A DNA stretch of 64,000 bases, from positions 1-64,000 of the forward strand of contig NZ_ASJA01000015.1 of assembly GCF_000412185.1 (NCBI RefSeq), read 5' to 3'. Below are positions 33,773 to 42,073 of this stretch, one piece after another. Every line of letters starts with the position of its first letter. The stretch's first letter is position 1. The notes under the pieces were generated by a model. The model was given only the letters and a program-made list of their open reading frames with translations. It searched no databases and was not told the origin of the DNA. Origin of the DNA: Euryhalocaulis caribicus (GTDB lineage Bacteria > Pseudomonadota > Alphaproteobacteria > Caulobacterales > Maricaulaceae). The position numbers were made by a program, and so were the translations under genes.

Positions 33773-34689
33773 TGGCGCTGTTCTGGGTCATTTCATTGCT
33801 GGGCGCGGCCCTTGCCGGGTTGGCCTTCATCGCTCCGCTGGGACGCCGGCGGGGCGTGATGCCTGTTGCCGCCGCCATTGCCGGGGTCGTGGCGCTGGCG
33901 GTTCTGATTTACCTGCCGGGCGGCCGGCCCGGCATGGAGGGCGCGCCGTTCGCCGCCGCGCAGGCCGAGCGCGCCAGCCAGAACCCCGAAGAAATGACCG
34001 ATGAGGAGCGTTTCAAGCGTCTCGAGGACATGGTTGCCGAAACGCCTGAAGATCCGGCGGCGCTGCGTTTCTATGCGCGCGAGCTGTTGCGGCGGGAGCG
34101 GGCGCTTGAAGCGGTTGAAACCTATCGCGAGCTGGCGGGGATAGAGCCGACCGCCGCCAATTTCACCGAGATGGGCGAAGCGATCATCGTTCTCAACGAA
34201 GGGCAGTTGACCCCCGAGGCGCGCGCGGCGTTTCGCAGAGCGCTGACGCTGGACCCCCAAAGCCTCTCCGCCGCCTTTTATCTCGCCGCCGCCGATTATG
34301 ACGAGACGCCCAATGCCGAGACCGCTCTGGCGCTGGCCGAAACACCGGCCCGCGCGGCCGCGGACGATCCGCGAGGCGCGCAACTGGCCGCCGCCGCGGC
34401 AGCCCGGCTGACGCAACCGCGCATGGGGCCGCAAACCGGGGACGGCGCGCCGCCGCCTTCTGTCGAGGCAATGGTAGGCCGGCTGAAAACGCGCGCAGAG
34501 GCCAACCCCGACGATATCGGACTGTGGCTGTCGCTGGCGCGCGTGCAGAGCGTCACCGGGAACCGGGATGCGGCGCTTGGGGCGTTAAATGAGGCCCGGA
34601 TGCGGTTCGGCGACCGGTCCGGAGCGGCGCAGACAATAGAGGCTGTCCGCACGCAGATTGAGCGCGCGCCGGCGGAGAACGCCCGATGA
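33772..34689 (+). CDS. ccmI: Cytochrome c maturation protein CcmI
   Basis: A 305-residue membrane protein. Two N-terminal membrane segments (LFWVISLLGAALAGLAFIAPL and VMPVAAAIAGVVALAVLIYLPG) flank a short loop, and a periplasmic TPR domain follows (EDPAALRFYARELLRRERALEAVETYREL; WLSLARVQSVTGNRDAALGALNEA). CcmI binds apocytochrome c and delivers it to CcmF/H. In most alphaproteobacteria ccmE would come next, but here ccmF starts inside the ccmI stop (ATGA). Confidence 0.93.
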   Translation: MALFWVISLLGAALAGLAFIAPLGRRRGVMPVAAAIAGVVALAVLIYLPGGRPGMEGAPFAAAQAERASQNPEEMTDEERFKRLEDMVAETPEDPAALRFYARELLRRERALEAVETYRELAGIEPTAANFTEMGEAIIVLNEGQLTPEARAAFRRALTLDPQSLSAAFYLAAADYDETPNAETALALAETPARAAADDPRGAQLAAAAAARLTQPRMGPQTGDGAPPPSVEAMVGRLKTRAEANPDDIGLWLSLARVQSVTGNRDAALGALNEARMRFGDRSGAAQTIEAVRTQIERAPAENAR

Positions 34690-36587
34690 TTGCGGAGATC
34701 GGCCGGTTCGCGCTTTCTCTCGCCCTGGCGCTGGTGCTGGCGCAGATGCTGTGCGCGCTGATCGGCACACGCCGTGACAGCGCAGTCTGGGAGGCGCTTT
34801 CACGCCGCGCGGCCGCGTTGGTTTTCGTATCTCTGGCTGCGTCTTTCGCCTGCCTCATCACAGTTTTCGTGCAGTCCGACTTCTCGGTCGAGAACGTCTT
34901 CATGAACAGCCATTCGGCCAAGCCGCTGGGCTACAAGATCGCCGGCGCCTGGGGCAGTCATGAAGGCTCCATGGTGATGTGGTGCGCCGGGCTGGCCGGT
35001 TATTCGGCGGCGCTGGCGCATTTCTATCGGGGACCGCTGGCCACGCGGGCCTTGATTGCGGCGGGCGGCGTGCTGGTCCTGTTTCTGGTCTTCACGATTT
35101 TTGCGTCCAATCCGTTTGACCGGATGTCGCCGGTTCCGCTGGAGGGGCGCGGACTCAATCCGCTATTGCAGGACCCGGCGCTGGCGGCGCATCCGCCGCT
35201 TCTCTATCTGGGCCTCACTGGCTTGCTGGCGCCCTTTGCGCTGTCGGTGGCGGCGCTCTGGCGAGGCCGGTCGGGCAAGGAATGGGCGCAGGCGGCGCGG
35301 CCCTGGACGCTGGCGGCGTTCACCGCGCTGACGGTCGGAATCACGCTGGGCTCCTACTGGGCGTATTACGAGCTGGGCTGGGGCGGCTGGTGGTTCTGGG
35401 ATCCGGTCGAGAACGCCTCCCTGATGCCATGGCTGCTGACCGCCGCGCTGTTGCATTCCTTGGTGGTGTCGGCAGGCCGCAATGCGCTCACCGGATGGAG
35501 CCTGTTCCTGAGCATCAGCGCATTTTCGCTGGCCATGCTGGGCCTGTTCCTGACCCGGTCGGGCGTACTCACATCGGTTCACGCATTTGCGCTGGATCCC
35601 CGCCGCGGTGTTCTGTTGCTGAGTATTCTTGCGGTTGCGGGCGGCGGTGCGCTGGCCCTGTTCGCGCTGCGCGCGCCGCAAATCTTCAAGGACAAGGTGA
35701 AGTTTGACCCGGTCAGCCGGGAAGGCGCGCTTATCCTGAATAATGCCCTGCTGACCATGGCTGCGGCGATCGTTCTGCTGGGTACGCTGTATCCGCTGAT
35801 TTTGCGCACTGCGTCCGGGGACGACGTGGCGGTCGGCGGCCCATATTTCGAATTGACGGTGGGGCCGGTCATGGCGCTGGCCCTGCTGATCCTACCCGTT
35901 GCGCCGTTCCTGCGCTGGCGTCAGGGCGGGTGGGGCGAGGTGCGCCGCCGGTTGCTTTATGGCGGGATTGGCGCACTGGCGGCGCTGGCGGGAATTATCC
36001 TGATTGCCCGCGATGCGCCCCTTGGCGCGGCGGTGACGGCGGCGCTGGCGGTATGGGTGATGGCCGGCGCGCTGAGTGATTTTGCCACGCAAAGGCGGCA
36101 ACCCGGGACGCTGGGCCGGGGATTGGCGCATTTCGGCGTCGGCCTGTTCCTGCTAGGAGCGGCGGGCGATACCGGGTTTTCGATAGAGCGTTCCACGGCG
36201 CTGACGCGCGGGGAGAGTTTCGAGGCTGCGGGCCGCACCGTGACGCTGGAGACCGTGCGGCGCGCGGATGGCGCGAACTATCTGGCCGATGAGGGCGTGC
36301 TGACGGTCACAGGCGCTGGTCGACAGTTCCAGATGACGCCCGAGCGGCGATATTTCCCGACCGCCGACCAGACAACGACCGAAGTGGCGCTGCGGCGCAG
36401 CCTTCTGGGAGATTATTACGTCGCGCTTGGTCAGGCGCGTGAACGCGAGAATGGCGAGATCGCCTGGGTCATACGCGCCTCCAATCATCCGTTGGTCTGG
36501 ATGGTCTTTGCCGGAGCCTTTCTGACCGCCGCGGGCGGGCTGGTCTCCACCGGATCGCATGTCCGGCGTAGGAGGCGGGCCTCATGA
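34686..36587 (+). CDS. ccmF: Cytochrome c haem lyase subunit CcmF
   Basis: A 633-residue multi-pass inner-membrane protein with about 15 segments. The tryptophan-rich haem-handling motif is present (LGWGGWWFWDPVENASLMPWL), as is the conserved GSHEGSMVMWCAG stretch. CcmF passes haem from CcmE to apocytochrome c together with CcmH. Length is typical. ATGA overlaps with both ccmI and ccmH show a tightly coupled operon. Confidence 0.96.
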   Translation: MIAEIGRFALSLALALVLAQMLCALIGTRRDSAVWEALSRRAAALVFVSLAASFACLITVFVQSDFSVENVFMNSHSAKPLGYKIAGAWGSHEGSMVMWCAGLAGYSAALAHFYRGPLATRALIAAGGVLVLFLVFTIFASNPFDRMSPVPLEGRGLNPLLQDPALAAHPPLLYLGLTGLLAPFALSVAALWRGRSGKEWAQAARPWTLAAFTALTVGITLGSYWAYYELGWGGWWFWDPVENASLMPWLLTAALLHSLVVSAGRNALTGWSLFLSISAFSLAMLGLFLTRSGVLTSVHAFALDPRRGVLLLSILAVAGGGALALFALRAPQIFKDKVKFDPVSREGALILNNALLTMAAAIVLLGTLYPLILRTASGDDVAVGGPYFELTVGPVMALALLILPVAPFLRWRQGGWGEVRRRLLYGGIGALAALAGIILIARDAPLGAAVTAALAVWVMAGALSDFATQRRQPGTLGRGLAHFGVGLFLLGAAGDTGFSIERSTALTRGESFEAAGRTVTLETVRRADGANYLADEGVLTVTGAGRQFQMTPERRYFPTADQTTTEVALRRSLLGDYYVALGQARERENGEIAWVIRASNHPLVWMVFAGAFLTAAGGLVSTGSHVRRRRRAS

Positions 36588-36964
36588 TTGCCGTTCTGGC
36601 CGCCATCCTGCTGGCTTCGGCCCCGGCGCTCACTGAGACGGAACAGGAGCGCGCCAACGCCCTGATGGACGAAATCCGCTGTGTGGTGTGCGAGGGCCAG
36701 CCGATATCCGAATCCAATGCCGGTCTTGCTCAGGACATGCGCGTAAAAGTGACCGAACTGGTCGGCGAGGGGCGCAGCGACGCCGAGGTGCGCGACTGGA
36801 TCGCGGACCGCTACGGGGAAAGCGCCTTGTTACGTCCCCGGGCGCGCGGCGCGGGCTGGTTCCTGTGGGTCACGCCGCTGCTGCTGGCGGCCGCGGCCCT
36901 GTTCTTTGTGCTGCGCCTCATGCGCGTTGACCGCAATGTGAACAGGCCTGATCCCGACGCGTGA
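36584..36964 (+). CDS. ccmH: Cytochrome c maturation thiol oxidoreductase CcmH
   Basis: A 126-residue protein: short signal segment, periplasmic domain with the redox pair C33-V-V-C36 (EIRCVVCEGQPISESNAGLAQDMR) and a C-terminal membrane anchor (AGWFLWVTPLLLAAAALFFVLRLM). It keeps the CxxCH haem-binding cysteines of apocytochrome c reduced. It is the short CcmH form, without a fused CcmI domain, consistent with separate ccmI here. Overlaps ccmF by ATGA. Confidence 0.96.
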   Translation: MIAVLAAILLASAPALTETEQERANALMDEIRCVVCEGQPISESNAGLAQDMRVKVTELVGEGRSDAEVRDWIADRYGESALLRPRARGAGWFLWVTPLLLAAAALFFVLRLMRVDRNVNRPDPDA

Positions 36965-37008
36965 GAATTTCCTGTTACAAGGCGTCCTGAAGGAACTGAG
37001 GACAGGTC

Positions 37009-38244
37009 ATGGCGAATTCCAGGAAAGTTGAATTTACCGGCGCGCTGGGCGAAACGCTGGCCGCGCGACTGGACTTCCCGGAAGACGGTCTTATCCGCGG
37101 CTACGCCATTTTCGCCCATTGCTTTTCCTGCTCGAAAAATGTCCGCGCGGCGCATTTTGTCTCGCAGGCGCTGGCCGATCGCGGGGTGGCGGTCCTGCGG
37201 TTCGATTTCACGGGGCTGGGCCAGTCAGAGGGCGACTTCGCCAACACGAATTTTTCCTCCAATGTCGAAGATCTGGAGAAGGCCGCGGCGTGGCTGACGG
37301 AAAATGAGGGCGCGCCGTCCCTGCTGGTCGGTCACAGCCTTGGCGGCACGGCCTGCCTGGTCGCCGCCAGCCGCATCGAGAGCGTCCGGGCCGTCGCAAC
37401 GATCGGCTCGCCCGCCGATGCCGCGCACGTGGTTCACAGCTTTGCCGATCAGGTGGACATGATCGAGCAGGACGGGATTGCGAAAGTTTCTCTGGCGGGG
37501 CGGCCCTTCCAGATCAAGAAGCAGTTCCTGGAGGATATTGGCGGCCAGAACGTGGAGACGGCGGTCTCGAAACTGCGGGTCGCGCTGTTGTTCTGTCATT
37601 CGCCGCTGGATGAACAGGTCAGCATCGATAACGCGTCGCGGCTGTTTGCCGCCGCGCGCCACCCGAAAAGTTTCCTGAGCCTGGACAACGCCGATCACCT
37701 GCTGACCGGGGAGGCGGACGCGGAGTACGCGGCGGGCGTTATCGCGGCATGGGCCGCGCGCTTCGATCTGAACGCCGATCTGGAGGCCGAGATCGCCGAG
37801 GCGGAAGAGGGGCCGGAGCGGGTGCTCGCCGAGGAAACGGGAAAAGGGAAATTCCAGACCCGCATCACGGCCGGTAAACATGAATTCCTGGCCGACGAGC
37901 CGGAACGGATCGGCGGGCTGGATTCAGGCCCCGACCCCTATGAACTTCTGGTGTCCGCGCTGGGCGCCTGCACGTCCATGACTGTTCGGATGTATGCGGA
38001 GCGAAAGGAATGGCCGTTGAAATCGGTTTCCGTGTCCCTGCATCACCAGAAAGACTACGCCGATGACTGTGACGGTTGTGTTCAGGGCGAACCGCGAAAG
38101 CTGGATATCATCACCCGGGAATTGCATCTCGAAGGTGATCTGAGCGCTGAGCAGCGTGAGAAACTTCTTGAAATCGCTGACAAATGTCCGGTTCACCGGA
38201 CGTTGAACTCACCGGTGATAATCCGCACAAGGCTGGCGACTTGA
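37009..38244 (+). CDS. Bifunctional alpha/beta hydrolase - OsmC fusion protein
   Basis: A 411-residue fusion. Residues 1-250 are an alpha/beta hydrolase with the nucleophile elbow GHSLGGTAC, an acid in the FCHSPLDEQVSIDNA region and a histidine in SLDNADHLLTG. Residues about 275-411 are an OsmC/Ohr-like domain with two cysteines (LVSALGACTSMTVRMYAERK; DKCPVHRTLNSPVIIRT). Such proteins are known in many bacteria and are thought to act on peroxides or thioesters. It sits between ccmH and degP, a place where no gene is expected from the rhizobial order. Confidence 0.9.
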   Translation: MANSRKVEFTGALGETLAARLDFPEDGLIRGYAIFAHCFSCSKNVRAAHFVSQALADRGVAVLRFDFTGLGQSEGDFANTNFSSNVEDLEKAAAWLTENEGAPSLLVGHSLGGTACLVAASRIESVRAVATIGSPADAAHVVHSFADQVDMIEQDGIAKVSLAGRPFQIKKQFLEDIGGQNVETAVSKLRVALLFCHSPLDEQVSIDNASRLFAAARHPKSFLSLDNADHLLTGEADAEYAAGVIAAWAARFDLNADLEAEIAEAEEGPERVLAEETGKGKFQTRITAGKHEFLADEPERIGGLDSGPDPYELLVSALGACTSMTVRMYAERKEWPLKSVSVSLHHQKDYADDCDGCVQGEPRKLDIITRELHLEGDLSAEQREKLLEIADKCPVHRTLNSPVIIRTRLAT

Positions 38245-38375
38245 AACATCGTCTTGCCTTACTGATTTGTAAGCTACCGGAAAGATGACTGAAATCCGTT
38301 GTGTTCCAACGTCACCGGCAACTCGGGGGGCGTGTGCACGTCTAGTAATTCCGACGAAGGGATCGAATATCCAGA

Positions 38376-39902
38376 ATGTTTAGAAGCAAGAATTTCCGCC
38401 GCATGCAGACCGCCGGCGTCTCCGCCGCCGCCATCGCTCTGGCCGCTTTTGGCGGTGCCGCGATCGCCAGCGCGCAGAATACGGATTCGGCCCCGGCGCT
38501 GAGCGGCACGATGCAGAACGGCGCGCCGTTCAGCTTCGCTGACCTGATCGAACAGGTCAGCCCGGCCGTCGTCTCGATCGAGGTCGAGGCGGAAGTCGAA
38601 AACCCGTTCGCCAATCCCGATTTCGACCTTGAAGCCCTGCCGCCCGGTTTCCGCGAGTTCTTTGAAGAATTCCGTCGCCGCACGCCGGACAGCGATGAAG
38701 AGACCCGCCGCGCCCGGGGCGCGGGGTCCGGTTTCTTCATCTCGGCCGATGGCCTGCTGGTGACCAATTATCATGTGGTTTCAGAGGCGGACGACATCAC
38801 GGTCAGCCTGAAGGACGGCCGTGAATTCCCGGCCGAAGTGGTCGGGCTGGACCAGCCGACGGACCTTGCCGTCCTGCGCGTCGAGGGCAGCGATTTCCCG
38901 CATGTCGCCTTCGACCAGGATCCGAACCTGCGCGTTGGCGACTGGGTTGTCGCCATGGGTAATCCGTTCGGCCTGGGCGGCACCGCGACGGCGGGCATCG
39001 TTTCCGCTTCGGGCCGCGAGATAGGCGGGGCCTATAACGGCTTCATCCAGATCGATGCGCCGATCAACCGGGGCAATTCCGGCGGGCCGCTGTTCAATAT
39101 CGACGGCCGCGTCGTGGGCGTGAACTCACAGATATTCTCCCCCACCGGGGGCAATATCGGCATCGGTTTCGCGATCCCTTCCAGCGCCGCCAGCAATATT
39201 GTCGACCAGCTGGTGCAGGAAGGCCGCGTGGTTCGCGGCTGGCTGGGCGTGACTATCCAGAATCTGGCCGAGGACGTGCCCCAGGCGCTGGGCCTGGACG
39301 ATGACGAAGGCGCTATCGTGACCGACGTCGTCAATGGCAGCCCGGCGGAGAAGGCCGGCATCCAGTCTGGCGATGTCGTTCTGGAAATGAACGGCGAGAA
39401 GGTCGAGAGCAGCGTCGACCTGACGCGCCGCGTCGGCAATCTGGCCGTGGACGAGCGCGCCACTTTCCGCGTTCTGCGCGATGGCCGCGAACGCACGATC
39501 CGCGTGGAAATCGGCGAACGTCCCGATGCGGATACGCTGGCCGAGCTGAGCCAGGGCCCGCAGCAGGAGGACAGCTCCCCGTCAGAGGACGGCGAAGCGG
39601 AAATCCTGGGCGTTACCCTGACCGAGCTGGACGCGGAAACGCGCGAAGCGCTGGGTCTGGACAGCAATATCCGCGGCGTCGCCGTGGCCAATGTCGGCGG
39701 CGGCAGCGAGGCAGCCGAAAAGGGCCTGCGCCGCGGCGAAGTGATCCTGGAGGTCAATGGCAACGCCGTGAACGGCGCCAGCGACTTCACGCAGGCGATT
39801 GAAGAGGCCCGCGCCAATAACCGTTCGGCGGTTCTGGTGCGCGTGCTCAATCCGCAGGGACGGCGCTACATCGCCCTGTCCGTGGCGGATGAGGACGAAT
39901 AA
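38376..39902 (+). CDS. degP: DegP/DegQ-type periplasmic serine protease (Do family)
   Basis: A 508-residue trypsin-like protease-chaperone. After a basic N-terminus the hydrophobic segment TAGVSAAAIALAAFGGAAIASAQ is a signal peptide. The catalytic triad is H133 (TNYHVVS), D163 (TDLAVLR) and S235 (NRGNSGGPLFN). Two PDZ domains follow (about 285-375 and 410-500; GWLGVTIQNLAED, GVTLTELDAET). It degrades misfolded envelope proteins. An in-frame ATG at 38403 is an alternative start. A clear terminator follows. Confidence 0.94.
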   Translation: MFRSKNFRRMQTAGVSAAAIALAAFGGAAIASAQNTDSAPALSGTMQNGAPFSFADLIEQVSPAVVSIEVEAEVENPFANPDFDLEALPPGFREFFEEFRRRTPDSDEETRRARGAGSGFFISADGLLVTNYHVVSEADDITVSLKDGREFPAEVVGLDQPTDLAVLRVEGSDFPHVAFDQDPNLRVGDWVVAMGNPFGLGGTATAGIVSASGREIGGAYNGFIQIDAPINRGNSGGPLFNIDGRVVGVNSQIFSPTGGNIGIGFAIPSSAASNIVDQLVQEGRVVRGWLGVTIQNLAEDVPQALGLDDDEGAIVTDVVNGSPAEKAGIQSGDVVLEMNGEKVESSVDLTRRVGNLAVDERATFRVLRDGRERTIRVEIGERPDADTLAELSQGPQQEDSSPSEDGEAEILGVTLTELDAETREALGLDSNIRGVAVANVGGGSEAAEKGLRRGEVILEVNGNAVNGASDFTQAIEEARANNRSAVLVRVLNPQGRRYIALSVADEDE

Positions 39903-39914
39903 CCGCAGCTCGGG

Positions 39915-39947
39915 GGACGGCGGACAAATCGCCGTCCCTCATTTTTC
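39915..39947 (+). terminator. Intrinsic terminator of degP
   Basis: GGGACGGCG (39915-39923) pairs perfectly with CGCCGTCCC (39931-39939) around a seven-base loop, followed by TCATTTTT. It lies between the degP stop and the ribosome-binding GGAGG of the next regulator gene, so degP and the two-component pair are probably separate transcripts. Confidence 0.88.
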
Positions 39948-39959
39948 CGGGGAGGATTT

Positions 39960-40631
39960 ATGCGCATTCTGGTGATCGAGGACGATCATGTCGCCGCGAG
40001 CTATGTCCTGAAAGGACTGGGCGAGAGCGGCCATATTGCGGATCACGCCCCGGATGGCGAGACCGGGCTGAACATGGCGCGCGACGGACGTTACGACGTT
40101 CTGGTCGTGGACCGGATGCTGCCCGCCATGGACGGGCTGAAGGTTATCGAGACGTTGCGCATGGAAGGCGACCAGACACCGGTTCTGGTGCTGTCCGCGC
40201 TCAGCGAGATTGACCAGCGCGTGGAGGGTCTGCGCGCCGGCGGCGACGATTACCTGACCAAGCCCTACGCCTTTGCCGAGCTTCTGGCCCGGGTGGAGGC
40301 GCTGGTGCGCCGCCGCGATCCCGGCGCGGTGCAGACTCGGCTGCAAGTTGGCGATCTGGAAATGGACCTTCTGGCCCGCACCGTAACGCGCGGCGGCGAG
40401 GAAATCCTGCTTCAGCCGCGCGAATTCCGCCTTCTGGAATTTCTCATGAAACACGCCGGACAGGTGGTCACCCGCACCATGCTTCTGGAGAAGGTCTGGG
40501 ATTATCATTTCGACCCCCAGACCAATGTGATCGACGTCCACGTCTCACGCCTGCGCGGCAAGATCGACAAGCCCTATGACCGCTCCATGCTCCACACGGT
40601 CCGGGGCGCGGGATACCGGCTGCAGGCATGA
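39960..40631 (+). CDS. OmpR-family response regulator (downstream of degP)
   Basis: A 223-residue regulator with receiver phosphoacceptor D51 (VLVVDRMLPAMDG), an LTKPYAFAELLARVEAL switch region and a winged-helix output domain (LLQPREFRLLEFLMKHAGQVVTRTMLLEKVWDYHFDPQTN; SRLRGKIDKPYDRSMLHTVRGAGY). GGAGG precedes the ATG. Placement between degP and glnE is the place of feuP in Rhizobiales. Target genes are unknown. Confidence 0.93.
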   Translation: MRILVIEDDHVAASYVLKGLGESGHIADHAPDGETGLNMARDGRYDVLVVDRMLPAMDGLKVIETLRMEGDQTPVLVLSALSEIDQRVEGLRAGGDDYLTKPYAFAELLARVEALVRRRDPGAVQTRLQVGDLEMDLLARTVTRGGEEILLQPREFRLLEFLMKHAGQVVTRTMLLEKVWDYHFDPQTNVIDVHVSRLRGKIDKPYDRSMLHTVRGAGYRLQA

Positions 40632-42028
40632 CGCAGCGTCGCGCGTTTCTACGCACGACGACCTTCCGCATCACCCTGCTGGCCGCGGGTCTTTTTGCGG
40701 TCTTCGTCTCCATCATCCTCGCCTATGTCTATTCGGCGACGGCGGGCGCCATGGCGCGCCAGGATTCGCGCGCCATCGAGACGCAGGCCGAAGACATGGT
40801 GCGCGCTTACCGGCGTTCCGGCCTGAATGGTCTGAACCGCATCGTGGTGGAGCGCAGCGTTGGCGCGTCCGAAGACCTCTATTTGCTGACCCGGCCCAAC
40901 GGACAGCGCATTTCCGGCAATCTCAGCGCCCTGCCGGAGGACCGGCCGGACGACGACAGCCAGTTCGGCTTTACCTACCAATATCCCACTGAAGACGATG
41001 AAACCGTCGAGCGCCGGGCCAAGGGGCGCATGGTGCGCCTTCTGGGCGGCTATCAGATTCTTGTCGGCCGCGATGTCGAGGAAAACGCCCGCTATGTGCG
41101 CCGCGTCACCGACGCCATCTGGACCGGGTCGGCGCTGGTTCTGGCGTTCGGTGTCCTTCTGGGCGGCTTTGTCAGCCGCCGTTTCGCCCAGCGACTGGAT
41201 GACCTGAACACGGTCGCGCGCGAGGTCACGGCCGGAAACCTCACCGCCCGCGCGCCCCGTAATCACTCCGGCGACGAACTGGATGAGCTGTCCGCCAATC
41301 TCAATGAAATGCTCGACCGGATCGAACGGCTGACCACCGGCCTGCGTCATGCCGGCGACTCCATCGCGCATGACCTTCGCTCGCCCCTGACCCGGTTGCG
41401 CAACCGCATGGAGGACAGTCTGCGGGAGGCGGAGCGGGGGGCCGATTGCCAGGAAGCCCTGCAACAGGCGCTGGATGACGCGGACGGCCTGCTGAACACG
41501 TTTGCTTCAGTCCTGAAAATTGCGCGGCTGGAAGCGGGGGAACGGCGGGAGCAGCTCTCCATCATCGATCCGCAGCAAATCATCGAGGACCTGGCCGAGC
41601 TTTATGAGCCGGTGGCCGAGGATTCCGGTCTGTCCTTCACCTCCGACATGGAGGAGGGGCTGACAATCCGCGCCGATCGCGGCCTGCTCTCGCAGGCGCT
41701 GGCCAACCTCCTCGACAACGCCATCAAGTATGCGCCGGAAGGCGAGGCCATCGCGCTTCGCCTGCGCAAGGCCAGCGACGGCCGCGCGGAGATTTCGGTG
41801 ACCGATACCGGGCCGGGCATACCCGCCGATGCGCGGGAGCGCGTGAAGAAGCGTTTCGTGCGGCTGGATGAATCGCGAAGCGCGCAAGGCTCGGGGCTCG
41901 GCCTAAGCCTGGTGCAGGCGGTGGCCGACATTCACGGGGCGGAATTCACCCTGGAAGACGGGCCGGGGTCCTCGACGCTGGAAGCGCCGGGACTGCGCGC
42001 CGTGCTGACCTTTCCCCGCGCGCGATAG
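40628..42028 (+). CDS. Sensor histidine kinase (partner of the degP-linked regulator)
   Basis: A 466-residue membrane kinase: N-terminal membrane segment (FRITLLAAGLFAVFVSIILAYVY), periplasmic sensor of about 120 residues, second membrane segment (WTGSALVLAFGVLLGGFV), HAMP, then the H-box RHAGDSIAHDLRSPLTRLRNRM and an ATPase domain (LANLLDNAIKYAP, DTGPGIPADAR, GSGLGLSLVQA). Overlaps the regulator by ATGA. FeuQ-like by position. Confidence 0.93.
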   Translation: MTQRRAFLRTTTFRITLLAAGLFAVFVSIILAYVYSATAGAMARQDSRAIETQAEDMVRAYRRSGLNGLNRIVVERSVGASEDLYLLTRPNGQRISGNLSALPEDRPDDDSQFGFTYQYPTEDDETVERRAKGRMVRLLGGYQILVGRDVEENARYVRRVTDAIWTGSALVLAFGVLLGGFVSRRFAQRLDDLNTVAREVTAGNLTARAPRNHSGDELDELSANLNEMLDRIERLTTGLRHAGDSIAHDLRSPLTRLRNRMEDSLREAERGADCQEALQQALDDADGLLNTFASVLKIARLEAGERREQLSIIDPQQIIEDLAELYEPVAEDSGLSFTSDMEEGLTIRADRGLLSQALANLLDNAIKYAPEGEAIALRLRKASDGRAEISVTDTGPGIPADARERVKKRFVRLDESRSAQGSGLGLSLVQAVADIHGAEFTLEDGPGSSTLEAPGLRAVLTFPRAR

Positions 42029-42073
42029 ACAATCCCCCTTGCGTCCTGCGCGCCGTCCGCCACCCTTGGGCGT

